Shown here in pieces: positions 35,951 through 44,324 of a stretch of DNA of 64,000 nt. The stretch covers positions 372,001-436,000 of the forward strand of contig NZ_JAPEMV010000007.1 in the NCBI RefSeq assembly GCF_026342355.1, in the 5' to 3' direction. A program made the translations under genes and the position numbers. Within the stretch, counting starts at the first letter, position 1, and the number at the start of each line of letters is the position of its first letter. A model generated the notes under the pieces. It saw only the letters and a program-made list of their open reading frames with translations. It ran no database searches and was not told where the DNA came from. This DNA is from Streptomyces sp. NBC_00249 (GTDB lineage Bacteria > Actinomycetota > Actinomycetes > Streptomycetales > Streptomycetaceae).

Positions 35951-36333
35951 CGGTGGAAGGGCGGGTAGGGGACAGCCCCGCGCAGCGGCACCCGCGCCAC
36001 TGCGCGCACCTGGGCACCGGTGCGGCCCGGGCATGCTGCGGCCCCGCGTACCTCGAGGCCCCGTGCACCCGTGCACCCGCGCCCCGTGCACCCGCGCCGC
36101 CCCGCGTACGCGCACCCCCGCACCCGGCCCGGCCCGCCCCGCGTCAGGCGCGGCCTGAGTGGTTCGGGGACCGGTGCCCCTACCCCCGCGCGGCCGGCGC
36201 TGCGGCCGTTCGACCGTTCGGCGTGGCGGGGGGACCGGTCGGCGCAGAGGGAGGGGGATACGCCAGGCGGCGGATAACTCGGCGCTCCGGGTCGGTCACG
36301 CTCAGGTCATCCGACCCGGAAGGGGTGACCCCG
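35951..36333. promoter_or_regulatory. Non-coding stretch upstream of the ECF sigma gene
   Basis: About 380 nt without a convincing gene. It contains a short low-complexity tract of CCCGTGCACCCGCG-type repeats (about 36058-36100) and, nearer the sigma gene, C/G-rich sequence with no clear promoter consensus that I can identify. The sigma gene's promoter should lie between about 36180 and 36320. Confidence 0.4.
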
Positions 36334-36873
36334 GTGACCATCGCCCTCGCCCGCCGCACCGCCGACGAGCAGGCCCTCGCGCGGCTCCACCGTGAGCACG
36401 GCAAGGCCCTCCTCGGTTTCCTCCTCGCACTGACCTACGGGGACCGGCACCGCGCCGAGGACCTCGTACAGGAGACCCTCTTCCGGGCCTGGAAGCATCC
36501 GGAGGCCCTGGAGAACACCGACCACGTCTCCTTACGCCCCTGGCTGTACACCGTCGCCCGGCGCCTGGCCATCGACGCCCGCCGGGCCCGCCTGTCGCGG
36601 CCCGCCGAGGTCGGGCCCGACGCCCTGGACCAGTCCCCGGCCGCCGACGACCGCACCGAGCAGTCCGTCGCCGCCCTCGACCTGCACCGGGCGCTGGGCT
36701 CCCTGACCCGCGAGCACCGGGCCGTGCTGGTCCAGCTCTACTTCCGCGGGGCCTCCGTCCGCGAGGCCGCCGACGTGCTGGGCGTGCCCGCCGGGACCGT
36801 GAAGTCGCGGGCCCACTACGCCCTGCGGAGCCTGCGCGAACTGCTCCCCGGCTACGGCCGGACCCCGGCCTGA
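36334..36873 (+). CDS. ECF-family RNA polymerase sigma factor
   Basis: About 179 residues. Region 2: LLGFLLALTYGDRHRAEDLV then QETLFRAWKHP; region 4: LTREHRAVLVQLYFRGASVR then EAADVLGVPAGTVKSRAHYA. No extra C-terminal domain. No zinc-finger anti-sigma gene is adjacent, so control must be by another route. It carries a TTA leucine codon (36532-36534), making it a likely bldA-dependent developmental regulator. GTG 36334 is chosen; GTG 36325 is in frame three codons earlier. It converges on the LuxR gene with a 22-nt overlap of coding ends. Confidence 0.9.
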   Translation: MTIALARRTADEQALARLHREHGKALLGFLLALTYGDRHRAEDLVQETLFRAWKHPEALENTDHVSLRPWLYTVARRLAIDARRARLSRPAEVGPDALDQSPAADDRTEQSVAALDLHRALGSLTREHRAVLVQLYFRGASVREAADVLGVPAGTVKSRAHYALRSLRELLPGYGRTPA

Positions 36874-39692
36874 GCCGCCTGCGCGGCCACCCCCGCCCGG
36901 GTCCGGACCTGGAGCTTGGCCAGGATGTGCGAGACGTGCGTCTGCACCGTCCGCGGGGACAGGAACAGCGCCCGCGCGATCTGCGGGTTCGACCGCCCCT
37001 GCGCCACCAGCTCCGCCACCTTCAGCTCCGCCGGCGTCAGCGCCTCCCAGCCGCTGGACGCGCGCCGCCGCGCCGACCGGCTGCCCCTGCGCACCCCCAG
37101 ACTCCGCAGCCGGGCATCGGCCCGCGCCACGTCCCACCGGGCGCCCAGCTCCTCGTACGCGGCCACCGCACGCGTCAGGGACTCCCGGGCCCCCGCCAGG
37201 TCGCCGTGCCAGGCCCGCGCCACCGCGAGGTCCTCCAGGGTGTGCCCCAGCACCAGCGGCCACCCGCCGCGCCCCGCCCGCGCCACCGCCCGGGCCAGCA
37301 GCTCCGGATCCTGCGCGAACAGCCCCCGGCAGCGCAGCAGGGCCAGCCCCGGACCCGGGTACTCGGCCAGCTCCGCCGCCGCCCGGGCGCACGCCGCCAC
37401 CGCCGCCCGCGCCGTCGCCGTGTCCCCGCACTCCAGCGCCAGGCGCACCAGCTCCGACAGCACCCAGGGCCGGTCGTGCACGGTGGCCTCCTCAGGGCCC
37501 GCCGCCAGCGCCGGCAGCAGCGCGTCGCGGGCCAGCTCCGGGCGGCCGTCCCGCTCCGCCAACAGGGCCCGGGCCAACAGCACATGGGCCGCGTAGCGGC
37601 GGGCCGCCGCCGAGGCGAAGGCACCCTCCGGCAGGGCCGCGAGCTCCTCCCCGGCCCGCTCCCGTTCGTCCCGGTGGCCGAGGACCAGCGCCCGCAGGCC
37701 CCGTACGACCACCGGCAGCCAGCCGTCCGACACCGGCAGGCCGTCCGCCCGCGCCACCCCTGCCAGGGCCCCGTCCCAGTCCCCGAGCCGGTAGCGGAAC
37801 TCCGCCAGCCGGGTCTCCGTCACCACCAGCCGCCCCGTCGAACGGGTCCGCGCCGCCAGCTCCCGCGCCTCCGCCAGCGCCGCCGCGACCACCTCCGGCT
37901 CGTCGAAGCTCATGTGCCCCTCCGCCTGGTTGGCGAGCAGCAGCAGCCGCATGTCGTCCGCCTCCGCCGACCGCCGGGCGTACCCGATCCCCTCCGCGAT
38001 GTGCCGCAGCGACTCCCGGCCCCGCCGCAGGTGGAACAGCGCGAAGGCCATCGCGTGCTGCGCCTCCGCCCCGCACAGCGGATCGTCCAGCGCGGCCGCC
38101 TGCGCCACCACCGGCCCGGCCAGCTCCCACGCCTGGCGCGGGCGCCCCAGATCGGCCAGCGCGAGCACCCGGCAGGCCTCCAGGCGCAGCCGGTAGGAGA
38201 CGGAGGGGAAGGACTCCTCCAGGGCCCGTTCCGTCACCGCCAGGCACCGTTCCATGTCGCCCTGGATCATCAGCGCCGACACCAGTTTGAAGGCCAGCGC
38301 CGCCCGCCGGTCCGGATCACGGGCCCGCGCGCGCAGGGCGTCCAGCAGGTCCACCGACTCCGGGCGGCGCAGCAGCAGCGCCGCGTCCGCGAGGTTCTCC
38401 TCCAGCGCGTCCCGCGCCCGCGGGTCCTCGCGCGGGCCGCGCTCCAGCGCCCGTTCCAGCAGCTCCGCCGCCGCGTCCGGAGCCACCGGCAGCAGCTCCT
38501 TGGCCGACTCCGCCAGCCAGCCCACCGCCCACGCGTCCGGCACCCCGCCCGCCAGCAGCTGTTCGGCGGTCCGCGCCGGATCCAGGCCCGCCGCCGCGAA
38601 GGCCCGCGCCGCGTCCTGGTGCAGGGCCGCCCGCACGGAGGCGGGCGTGTCCAGGTACAGGGCCTGGCGGAGCGCCGGATGCCGGAAGCGCAGCTGCTCC
38701 CCGGTGTCCTCCAGGAGCCCCGCCAGCAGCGGCTCCTCCAGCTCCCCGAGCAGCTCCCGCACCGGCCGTGCCTGTACGAGGGCCAGCTCGCGCGCCGTGA
38801 ACCGCGGGCCCAGCAGCGCCGCGTGCCGCAGGCAGGCACAGGCCGCCCGGGAGAGGTAGTCCAGCCCCCGGGTCACGGAGGCGGGCGGCGGGGGCAGGTC
38901 CCCCCGGCCGGCTCTCGGTTCGGCGACCCCGGCGGAGATCCGCACCGCCCCCGCCCACTGCCCGGCCAGGTCCCGCAGCAGCCGCGGGTTGCCCCCGGCC
39001 CGCTCGGCCGCCTCCCGCAGCCGGGGCCCCGGCTCCGCCCCGAGCAGCTCCCGCAGCTGCTCGGCCGCCTCCGCCGGGGACAGCGGTCCGAGCCGCAGCA
39101 CCCGCGTACCGGGCTCCGCGCACAGCCGCTCCACCTCCGGCCGCCGGGGCAGTGGCCGGCGGGCCGCCGCCAGCAGCAGCGGCAGCCGGCCCGCGCGGGC
39201 GGCCCGGCCCAGGCGGCGCCACACCAGCAGGCTCTGCGGGTCCGCCCATTGCAGGTCGTCCAGCACGAGCAGCAGCGGCCCGCGCGCACACCGTCCCTCG
39301 ACCGTCGCCACCAGCAGGTCCATCGCCGCCAGCAGCGCCCCGCCGGGCCGTTCGGCCGCCTCGGCCTCCCGCAGCAGGGCGATCACCGCGGCCCGCTCGC
39401 CGGAGCCGTTCCCCGGGTGCACGCAGTCCAGTACCGCCCGCATCGGCAGCCCCGTCGCGAGGGCCTCCGCGGCCCCGTACCGGGCGGTGACACCCAGCGC
39501 GGCCGCCTCGGCCAGCGCCTCCCGCACGAAACGGGTCCGGCCCGCGCCGGGTTCGCCCTCCACGACCAGGACGCCGCCGGAGCGCACGCTCCCGCGCACC
39601 CATTCCCGTAACTCTTCCCGCTGGAGCTCGCGCCGGACTTCCCGCCGGACCTCCCGCTGGACTTCTCGATGAGCTTCCCGCCCGACCCGCAC
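36852..39692 (-). CDS. Large ATP-binding LuxR-family (LAL-type) regulator
   Basis: About 946 residues. Order: a short repetitive charged N terminus (HREVQREVRREVRRELQREE), a NACHT/AAA-like ATPase (about 28-330) with VVEGEPGAGRTRF and LLLVLDDLQWAD, a long TPR-like helical region, and a C-terminal HTH (LTPAELKVAELVAQGRSNPQ then IARALFLSPRTVQTHVSHIL). The Walker A lysine is Arg here. A TTA codon (minus strand, 39611-39609) lies in EELREW. LAL regulators are often pathway-specific activators. GTG 39692 has GGAGGGG upstream and avoids overlap with the kinase gene; GTG 39737 is the alternative. Confidence 0.88.
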   Translation of the reverse strand: MRVGREAHREVQREVRREVRRELQREELREWVRGSVRSGGVLVVEGEPGAGRTRFVREALAEAAALGVTARYGAAEALATGLPMRAVLDCVHPGNGSGERAAVIALLREAEAAERPGGALLAAMDLLVATVEGRCARGPLLLVLDDLQWADPQSLLVWRRLGRAARAGRLPLLLAAARRPLPRRPEVERLCAEPGTRVLRLGPLSPAEAAEQLRELLGAEPGPRLREAAERAGGNPRLLRDLAGQWAGAVRISAGVAEPRAGRGDLPPPPASVTRGLDYLSRAACACLRHAALLGPRFTARELALVQARPVRELLGELEEPLLAGLLEDTGEQLRFRHPALRQALYLDTPASVRAALHQDAARAFAAAGLDPARTAEQLLAGGVPDAWAVGWLAESAKELLPVAPDAAAELLERALERGPREDPRARDALEENLADAALLLRRPESVDLLDALRARARDPDRRAALAFKLVSALMIQGDMERCLAVTERALEESFPSVSYRLRLEACRVLALADLGRPRQAWELAGPVVAQAAALDDPLCGAEAQHAMAFALFHLRRGRESLRHIAEGIGYARRSAEADDMRLLLLANQAEGHMSFDEPEVVAAALAEARELAARTRSTGRLVVTETRLAEFRYRLGDWDGALAGVARADGLPVSDGWLPVVVRGLRALVLGHRDERERAGEELAALPEGAFASAAARRYAAHVLLARALLAERDGRPELARDALLPALAAGPEEATVHDRPWVLSELVRLALECGDTATARAAVAACARAAAELAEYPGPGLALLRCRGLFAQDPELLARAVARAGRGGWPLVLGHTLEDLAVARAWHGDLAGARESLTRAVAAYEELGARWDVARADARLRSLGVRRGSRSARRRASSGWEALTPAELKVAELVAQGRSNPQIARALFLSPRTVQTHVSHILAKLQVRTRAGVAAQAAQAGVRP

Positions 39693-39709
39693 GTCGGCCG
39701 CCCCTCCGG

Positions 39710-40984
39710 TCAAGCCGCGCCATCGGAAGGATGCCACGGACCGGCCGCCTCGACCCGGGTTCTGCCGCTTCCGGGAACCGAAGTATGCACGCCCGCACGG
39801 TATTTGGGCAGCCGTACCGTGATCTTCATGCCCGCGCCGACACCCGTTTCGATGACGAGCCCGTGGGCGTCCCCGTACACCTGCCGCAGCCGCTCGTCGA
39901 CATTGGGCAGCCCGATCCCGGACGAGGAACCGGACCGTTCCCCGGCGAGGATCCGCCGCAGCAGCGCCGGATCCATCCCCACCCCGTTGTCCTCGATGGT
40001 CAGCACCGCCTCCGAACCGGCGTCCCGGGCCGCGATCGTGATCCGGCACTCCTGCGTGGAGTCCTCCAGCCCGTGCTTCACGGCGTTCTCCACCAGCGGC
40101 TGCAGGCACAGGAACGGCAGCGTCACCGGCAGCACCTCCGGAGCCACCTGCAAGGTCACCTTCAGCCGGTCCCCGAACCGGGCCCCGGCCAGGGCGAGGT
40201 ACTGCTCGATCGACCGCAGCTCCTCGGCCAGTGTGGTGAAGTCCCCGTGCCGCCGGAAGGAGTAGCGCGTGAAGTCCGCGAACTCCAGCAGCAGGTCCCG
40301 CGCCCGCTCCGGGTCCGTCCGTACGAACGAGGCGATCGCCGCGAGGGAGTTGAAGATGAAGTGCGGGGAGATCTGCGCCCGCAGCGCCTTGATCTCCGCC
40401 TCCATCAGCCGGGTCCGCGCCCGGTCCAGCTCCGACAGCTCCAGCTGTACGGACACCCAGCGCGCAACCTCCGTCGCCGCCCGCACCAGCACCGCCGACT
40501 CCCGCGAACCGTAGGCCACCAGCGCCCCCAGCACCCCGTCCTCACCGGTCAGCGGCGCGAACACCGCCCACTTCAGCGGGCAGTCGGGCCGCTGGCAGTC
40601 CGTGCGCACGCTCTGGCTGCGCCCCGACTCCAGCATCAGCGCCACCCGGGCCATCGCCCGCCGCTGGTGGTGGTCGGCGCCCGGACCGTCCCAGGCCAGC
40701 ACCGCCTCCCGGTCCGTCAGGCACAGCGCCTCCGTCCCGAGCAGCGACCGCAGCCGCCGGGCGGCCTTGCGGGCGGCGTCCTCGGTGAGCCCGGCGCGCA
40801 GCGGGGGAGCGGCCAGCGAGGCGGTGTGCAGCGTGTGGAAGGTGGCCCGCTCCACCGGCGTGCCCAGAGCCGGGCCGGCCGTACGCCTGCCCCGGCCGGC
40901 GTACCGGCGGCCCGCTGCCCAGCCCAGACCCAGCAGCACCGCGGCCGCCGCGACGGCCGCCACCGCGAGCACCGCCGCGCTCAC
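39710..40984 (-). CDS. LytS-family sensor histidine kinase
   Basis: About 424 residues. One N-terminal membrane segment (about residues 2-22), a GAF-like sensor region (about 60-190), then the His_kinase domain with ISPHFIFNSLAAIASFVRTD carrying the phospho-histidine and a HATPase with PLVENAVKHGLED and GIGLPNVDERL. Start GTG 40984 overlaps the symporter stop by 4 nt (GTGA). LytS/YehU-type kinases pair with LytTR regulators; one is encoded 2.4 kb upstream on the same strand. The intervening symporter gene suggests that the system senses or controls uptake of a small organic acid. Confidence 0.92.
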   Translation of the reverse strand: MSAAVLAVAAVAAAAVLLGLGWAAGRRYAGRGRRTAGPALGTPVERATFHTLHTASLAAPPLRAGLTEDAARKAARRLRSLLGTEALCLTDREAVLAWDGPGADHHQRRAMARVALMLESGRSQSVRTDCQRPDCPLKWAVFAPLTGEDGVLGALVAYGSRESAVLVRAATEVARWVSVQLELSELDRARTRLMEAEIKALRAQISPHFIFNSLAAIASFVRTDPERARDLLLEFADFTRYSFRRHGDFTTLAEELRSIEQYLALAGARFGDRLKVTLQVAPEVLPVTLPFLCLQPLVENAVKHGLEDSTQECRITIAARDAGSEAVLTIEDNGVGMDPALLRRILAGERSGSSSGIGLPNVDERLRQVYGDAHGLVIETGVGAGMKITVRLPKYRAGVHTSVPGSGRTRVEAAGPWHPSDGAA

Positions 40985-42726
40985 CGGGCACCCCCCGCCG
41001 CACGGTCCCCCGCCACGTCCTCGGGCAGGTGCAGCCGGGCCAGCGCGGCCGCCGTACCGGCCGGGATCCGGGACCGGGTGGCCAGCGACACCAGCACCAT
41101 CGTCAGGAACCCGAGCGGCACCGACCACACCGCCGGCCACGCCAGCAGGGCGTGCGCCCAGCCCGCCGGAGCGAGCCCGCAGCGGGTCACCACCACCGCC
41201 CCCAGGGCGGCGCCGCCGCCGGTGAGGAGCCCGGCCACCGCACCCGGCGGGGTCAGCCCCGACCACCAGATCCCGAGCACCAGCAGCGGGCAGAAGGACG
41301 ACGCCGACACCGCGAACGCCAGCCCCACCGCGTCCGCCACCGGCACGTGCGTGGCCGTCGCCGCACCCGCCAGCGGCACCGCGAGCGCCACCACCACCGC
41401 CAGCCGGAAACTGCCCAGCCCGCGCCGGGGCAGCACGTCCTGGTGCAGCACCCCGGCCACCGCCATGGTCAGCCCCGAGGCCGTCGAGAGGAACGCCGCG
41501 AAGGCGCCCCCGGCCAGCAGGGCCCCCAGCAGCTCGCCGAGCAGCCCGCCCAGCATCCGTTCCGGCAGCACCAGCACCGCCGCGTCCGCGTCCCCGGTGA
41601 GGGCCAGCTCGGGGGCGTAGATCCGGCCGAGGGCCCCGTACACCTGCGGCAGCAGGTAGAAGACCCCGAGCAGGCCCAGCACGACCAGGGTGGTGCGGCG
41701 GGCGGCCCGGCCGTCGGGGCTGGTGTAGAAGCGCACCGCGACGTGGGGCAGGCCCATGGTGCCGAGGAAGGTGGCCAGGATCAGCCCGTACGTGGCGTAC
41801 AGCCGGTGCTCGCGGCCGTCCCCGGACAGCGGCTTCGACCAGCCGGGCACGTCCCGGTCGGCGCCGGCCCCGGCGCGGGCGTCCGGTACCGGCACCACGC
41901 TGCCGGAGGTGAACTCCAGCCGGGTGCGGGCCCGTACGGAGTGCTGCCCGGCGGTCAGCTCCAGCGGGGCGGCGGCGTAGGACCGCCCGTCGACCTGGCC
42001 CGTCACCGTCACCGTGAGCGGCGCGTCCAGGGACAGCCGCAGGTCCTCGCCGACCGTGACGGCGGTGTGCTCGCGGAAGACGGCCGGGGCGTCGAAGGAG
42101 GCGCGCGGGGCGCCGTCGCCCGCCCAGGCGGCGATCAGGAAGAAGGCGGGCACCAGCAGGGCGGTGAGCTTCAGCCAGTACTGGAAGGCCTGCACGAAGG
42201 TGATGCTGCGCATCCCGCCCGCCGCGACCGCCGCCGTGACCACGAAGGCGACGACCACCCCGCCGACCCAGCGCGGCGCCCCCGTCAGCACCTCCAGGGT
42301 CAGCCCCGCCCCCTGGAGCTGCGGCAGCAGGTACAGCCAGCCGACCCCGAGGACGAAGGCGACCGCGATCCGCCGCACCGCCTGCGACTGGAGCCGGCCC
42401 TCCGCGAAGTCGGGCAGCGTGTACGCGCCCGAGCGCCGCAGCGGGGCCGCGACCAGCGCCAGCAGCACCAGGTACCCGGCCGTGTACCCGACGGGGTACC
42501 AGAGCATCTCCGGCCCCTGGAGCAGCACCAGGCCGGCGACCCCGAGGAAGGAGGCGGCGGAGAGGTACTCCCCGCTGATGGCGGCGGCGTTCAGGCGGGG
42601 GCCGACGGTGCGGGAGGCGACGTAGAAGTCGGAGGTGGTCCGGGATATCCGCAGCCCGAGCGCACCGACCAGCACCGTGACCAGGACGACGACGGTGACC
42701 GCGGTCAGCGCGTACGTCTGGTTCAC
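40981..42726 (-). CDS. Sodium:solute symporter (ActP/acetate-permease-like)
   Basis: About 581 residues with some 13 membrane segments. SSS signatures: SRTVGPRLNAAAISGEYLSA, GMRSITFVQAFQYWLKL and AFAAFLSTASGLTMAVAGVL. A hydrophilic insert of about 110 residues (about 225-335) carries a beta-rich stretch (VTVTGQVDGRSYAAAPLELT) that is longer than in enterobacterial ActP. Members carry acetate, pyruvate or other short monocarboxylates with Na+. GTG 42726 has GAAGGA upstream; an upstream ATG at 42786 would add a non-conserved Pro-rich leader. It lies between the LytTR and LytS genes. Confidence 0.9.
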   Translation of the reverse strand: MNQTYALTAVTVVVLVTVLVGALGLRISRTTSDFYVASRTVGPRLNAAAISGEYLSAASFLGVAGLVLLQGPEMLWYPVGYTAGYLVLLALVAAPLRRSGAYTLPDFAEGRLQSQAVRRIAVAFVLGVGWLYLLPQLQGAGLTLEVLTGAPRWVGGVVVAFVVTAAVAAGGMRSITFVQAFQYWLKLTALLVPAFFLIAAWAGDGAPRASFDAPAVFREHTAVTVGEDLRLSLDAPLTVTVTGQVDGRSYAAAPLELTAGQHSVRARTRLEFTSGSVVPVPDARAGAGADRDVPGWSKPLSGDGREHRLYATYGLILATFLGTMGLPHVAVRFYTSPDGRAARRTTLVVLGLLGVFYLLPQVYGALGRIYAPELALTGDADAAVLVLPERMLGGLLGELLGALLAGGAFAAFLSTASGLTMAVAGVLHQDVLPRRGLGSFRLAVVVALAVPLAGAATATHVPVADAVGLAFAVSASSFCPLLVLGIWWSGLTPPGAVAGLLTGGGAALGAVVVTRCGLAPAGWAHALLAWPAVWSVPLGFLTMVLVSLATRSRIPAGTAAALARLHLPEDVAGDRAAGGAR

Positions 42727-42892
42727 CGGGGGTCCTTCGGCCGGGGGAGGGGATCCCCGGAGTGTACGCAGCGCCCGGAACCCCACAACAGACCCGTTCC
42801 GGCCCCTGCCCGTGCCCCGGCCGGGCGGAGGAGGGGCACCCCGGCGGCGGCCCCGCCCCTCAGGCCCCGCCGCTCAGGCGCCGCCCTCGGGG

Positions 42893-43168
42893 TCAGCGGG
42901 CCGGGTCGCGGTGTTCCGCGCAGTCGCGCAGGGCGATCTCCAGTTCCACGTACGACTCCTCCGCGCGGCGGAACGCCAGGCGCAGGGCCGCCTCCGCGCG
43001 CGGCGGGAGCTGTTGGCGGGTGCCCTCCTGGGCCTCGTACAGGACGTCGGCCCAGCGGGCGGCCGCACTGCGCAGCCGGGCCAGCAGCACCTCGGCCTCG
43101 GCGGGGCCGGAGGCCCGGGTCCGGGGCAGTCCGGTCAGCGCGTCCAGCAGCGCCTGGATCTCGGACAT
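42893..43168 (-). CDS. Small hypothetical helical protein
   Basis: A 91-residue protein without a recognised family. It is predicted to be all-helical and charged: EIQALLDALTGLPRTRASGP, then AEAEVLLARLRSAAARWADV and a second half of Glu/Arg-rich helix. No membrane segment, so it is not the DUF485 protein that often accompanies acetate symporters. Located between LytTR and the symporter on the same strand. It could be an accessory of the two-component system (inference). Confidence 0.65.
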   Translation of the reverse strand: MSEIQALLDALTGLPRTRASGPAEAEVLLARLRSAAARWADVLYEAQEGTRQQLPPRAEAALRLAFRRAEESYVELEIALRDCAEHRDPAR

Positions 43169-43395
43169 CTCGCTCCTCCCGGGCCGGAAGATCCACGATA
43201 CGCGCGGCCCGGTCCGGCGGCGGTCCGACGGCCGGGCGGATCGCCGTACGCCCGTCCCGGCGCGACGAACGGCGTCCCGGTACGCCGGACGGTCGCGGGG
43301 CGGGGTCGTACGGCCGCCAAGACGGGTCGAACGGGCACAGCGGTCTGCCGGTCCGTCAGCCGTACGCGACCGCCCGCCGGGAGCCCCGGGCGGGG

Positions 43396-44220
43396 TCAGC
43401 CCGTGGCCTGGCGCATCAGGAGGTCGCGGAGTTCGCGTGCGTGGCGGCGGCTCACCTGGAGTTCCGCGGCTCCGACGCGGACGCTCGTCGTGCCCGCGTC
43501 CATGCGGAGTTCGTCGATGCGGCCCAGCGCGACCAGGTGGCGCCGGTGGATCCGGACGAACCCGCGCGCCGCCCAGCGTTCCTCGAGCGTGGACAGCGGG
43601 ATCCGCACCAGGTGGCTGCCCTCGTCGGTGTGCAGCCGGGCGTAGTCGCCCTGCGCCTCGACGTACGCGATGTCCGCGATGGCCACGAACCGCGTGACCC
43701 CGCCCAGTTCGACGGCGATCTGCTCCGGGGTGCGGTCCGCGACGACCACCTCGGGCGCGGCCCGGCGCTGCGCCGGGACGGTCGGCTCCGCCGCCGGCGG
43801 GGCCGGGGCCTCCGGCGCCTGGGAGGGCTGCCCCAGCAGCGCCCGGGCCCGCCGTACGGCCTCGGCCAGCCGCTCCGGCCGCACCGGCTTGAGCACGTAG
43901 TCCACGGCCTTGAGGTCGAAGGCCTGTACGGCGAAGCCCTCGTGGGCGGTGACGAACACGATCAGCGGCGGCCTGGCGAACCCGGACAGCAGCCGGGCGA
44001 TGTCCAGTCCGGTCAGCCCGGCCATCTGGATGTCGAGGAACACGACGTCGATGCCGTCGGGCCCGTCCGGTCCGCTCTCCAGTGCCCGCGTGATGCGGCG
44101 CAGCGCCTCGGTGGCGTCCGAGGCGCCCTCCGCGCTGCGCACCCGGGGGTCGGAGCGCAGCAGGTAGAGGAGTTCCTCCAGGAGCGGTTTCTCGTCGTCG
44201 ACGGCCAGTACGCGCAGCAT
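43396..44220 (-). CDS. LytTR-family response regulator
   Basis: About 274 residues. Receiver domain with acidic pocket VDDE and phospho-acceptor Asp63 (VVFLDIQMAG), a Pro/Ala-rich linker (about 130-165), and a C-terminal LytTR DNA-binding domain: IAYVEAQGDYARLHTDEGSH, then GFVRIHRRHLVALGRIDEL. It is the expected partner of the LytS kinase, so LytTR, the hypothetical protein, symporter and kinase probably form one functional module regulating the transporter, as with BtsSR-type systems in enterobacteria. Confidence 0.93.
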   Translation of the reverse strand: MLRVLAVDDEKPLLEELLYLLRSDPRVRSAEGASDATEALRRITRALESGPDGPDGIDVVFLDIQMAGLTGLDIARLLSGFARPPLIVFVTAHEGFAVQAFDLKAVDYVLKPVRPERLAEAVRRARALLGQPSQAPEAPAPPAAEPTVPAQRRAAPEVVVADRTPEQIAVELGGVTRFVAIADIAYVEAQGDYARLHTDEGSHLVRIPLSTLEERWAARGFVRIHRRHLVALGRIDELRMDAGTTSVRVGAAELQVSRRHARELRDLLMRQATG

Positions 44221-44260
44221 GGGGCCGAGTGTAGGGAACGCCTCCCCGCCGGGAAACGGT

Positions 44261-44300
44261 GCGCGGCCCCCGCCCGGGGGGAGGAGGGCGGGGGCCGCGC
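44261..44300 (-). terminator. Hairpin terminator after the repeat lipoprotein gene
   Basis: Perfect 15-bp stem: 44261-44275 (GCGCGGCCCCCGCCC) with 44286-44300, loop of 10 nt. On the minus strand it follows the lipoprotein stop by 24 nt and precedes the LytTR gene. Confidence 0.85.
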
Positions 44301-44324
44301 GGACCACAGGGGGGAGGGGGCGGG

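Noticed and set aside
35613..36333. CRISPR array or short coding genes in the repeat-rich gap
   Set aside because: The repeats are few, irregularly spaced, partly inverted and lack unique equal-length spacers; ORFs here run through the repeats and have no conserved features.
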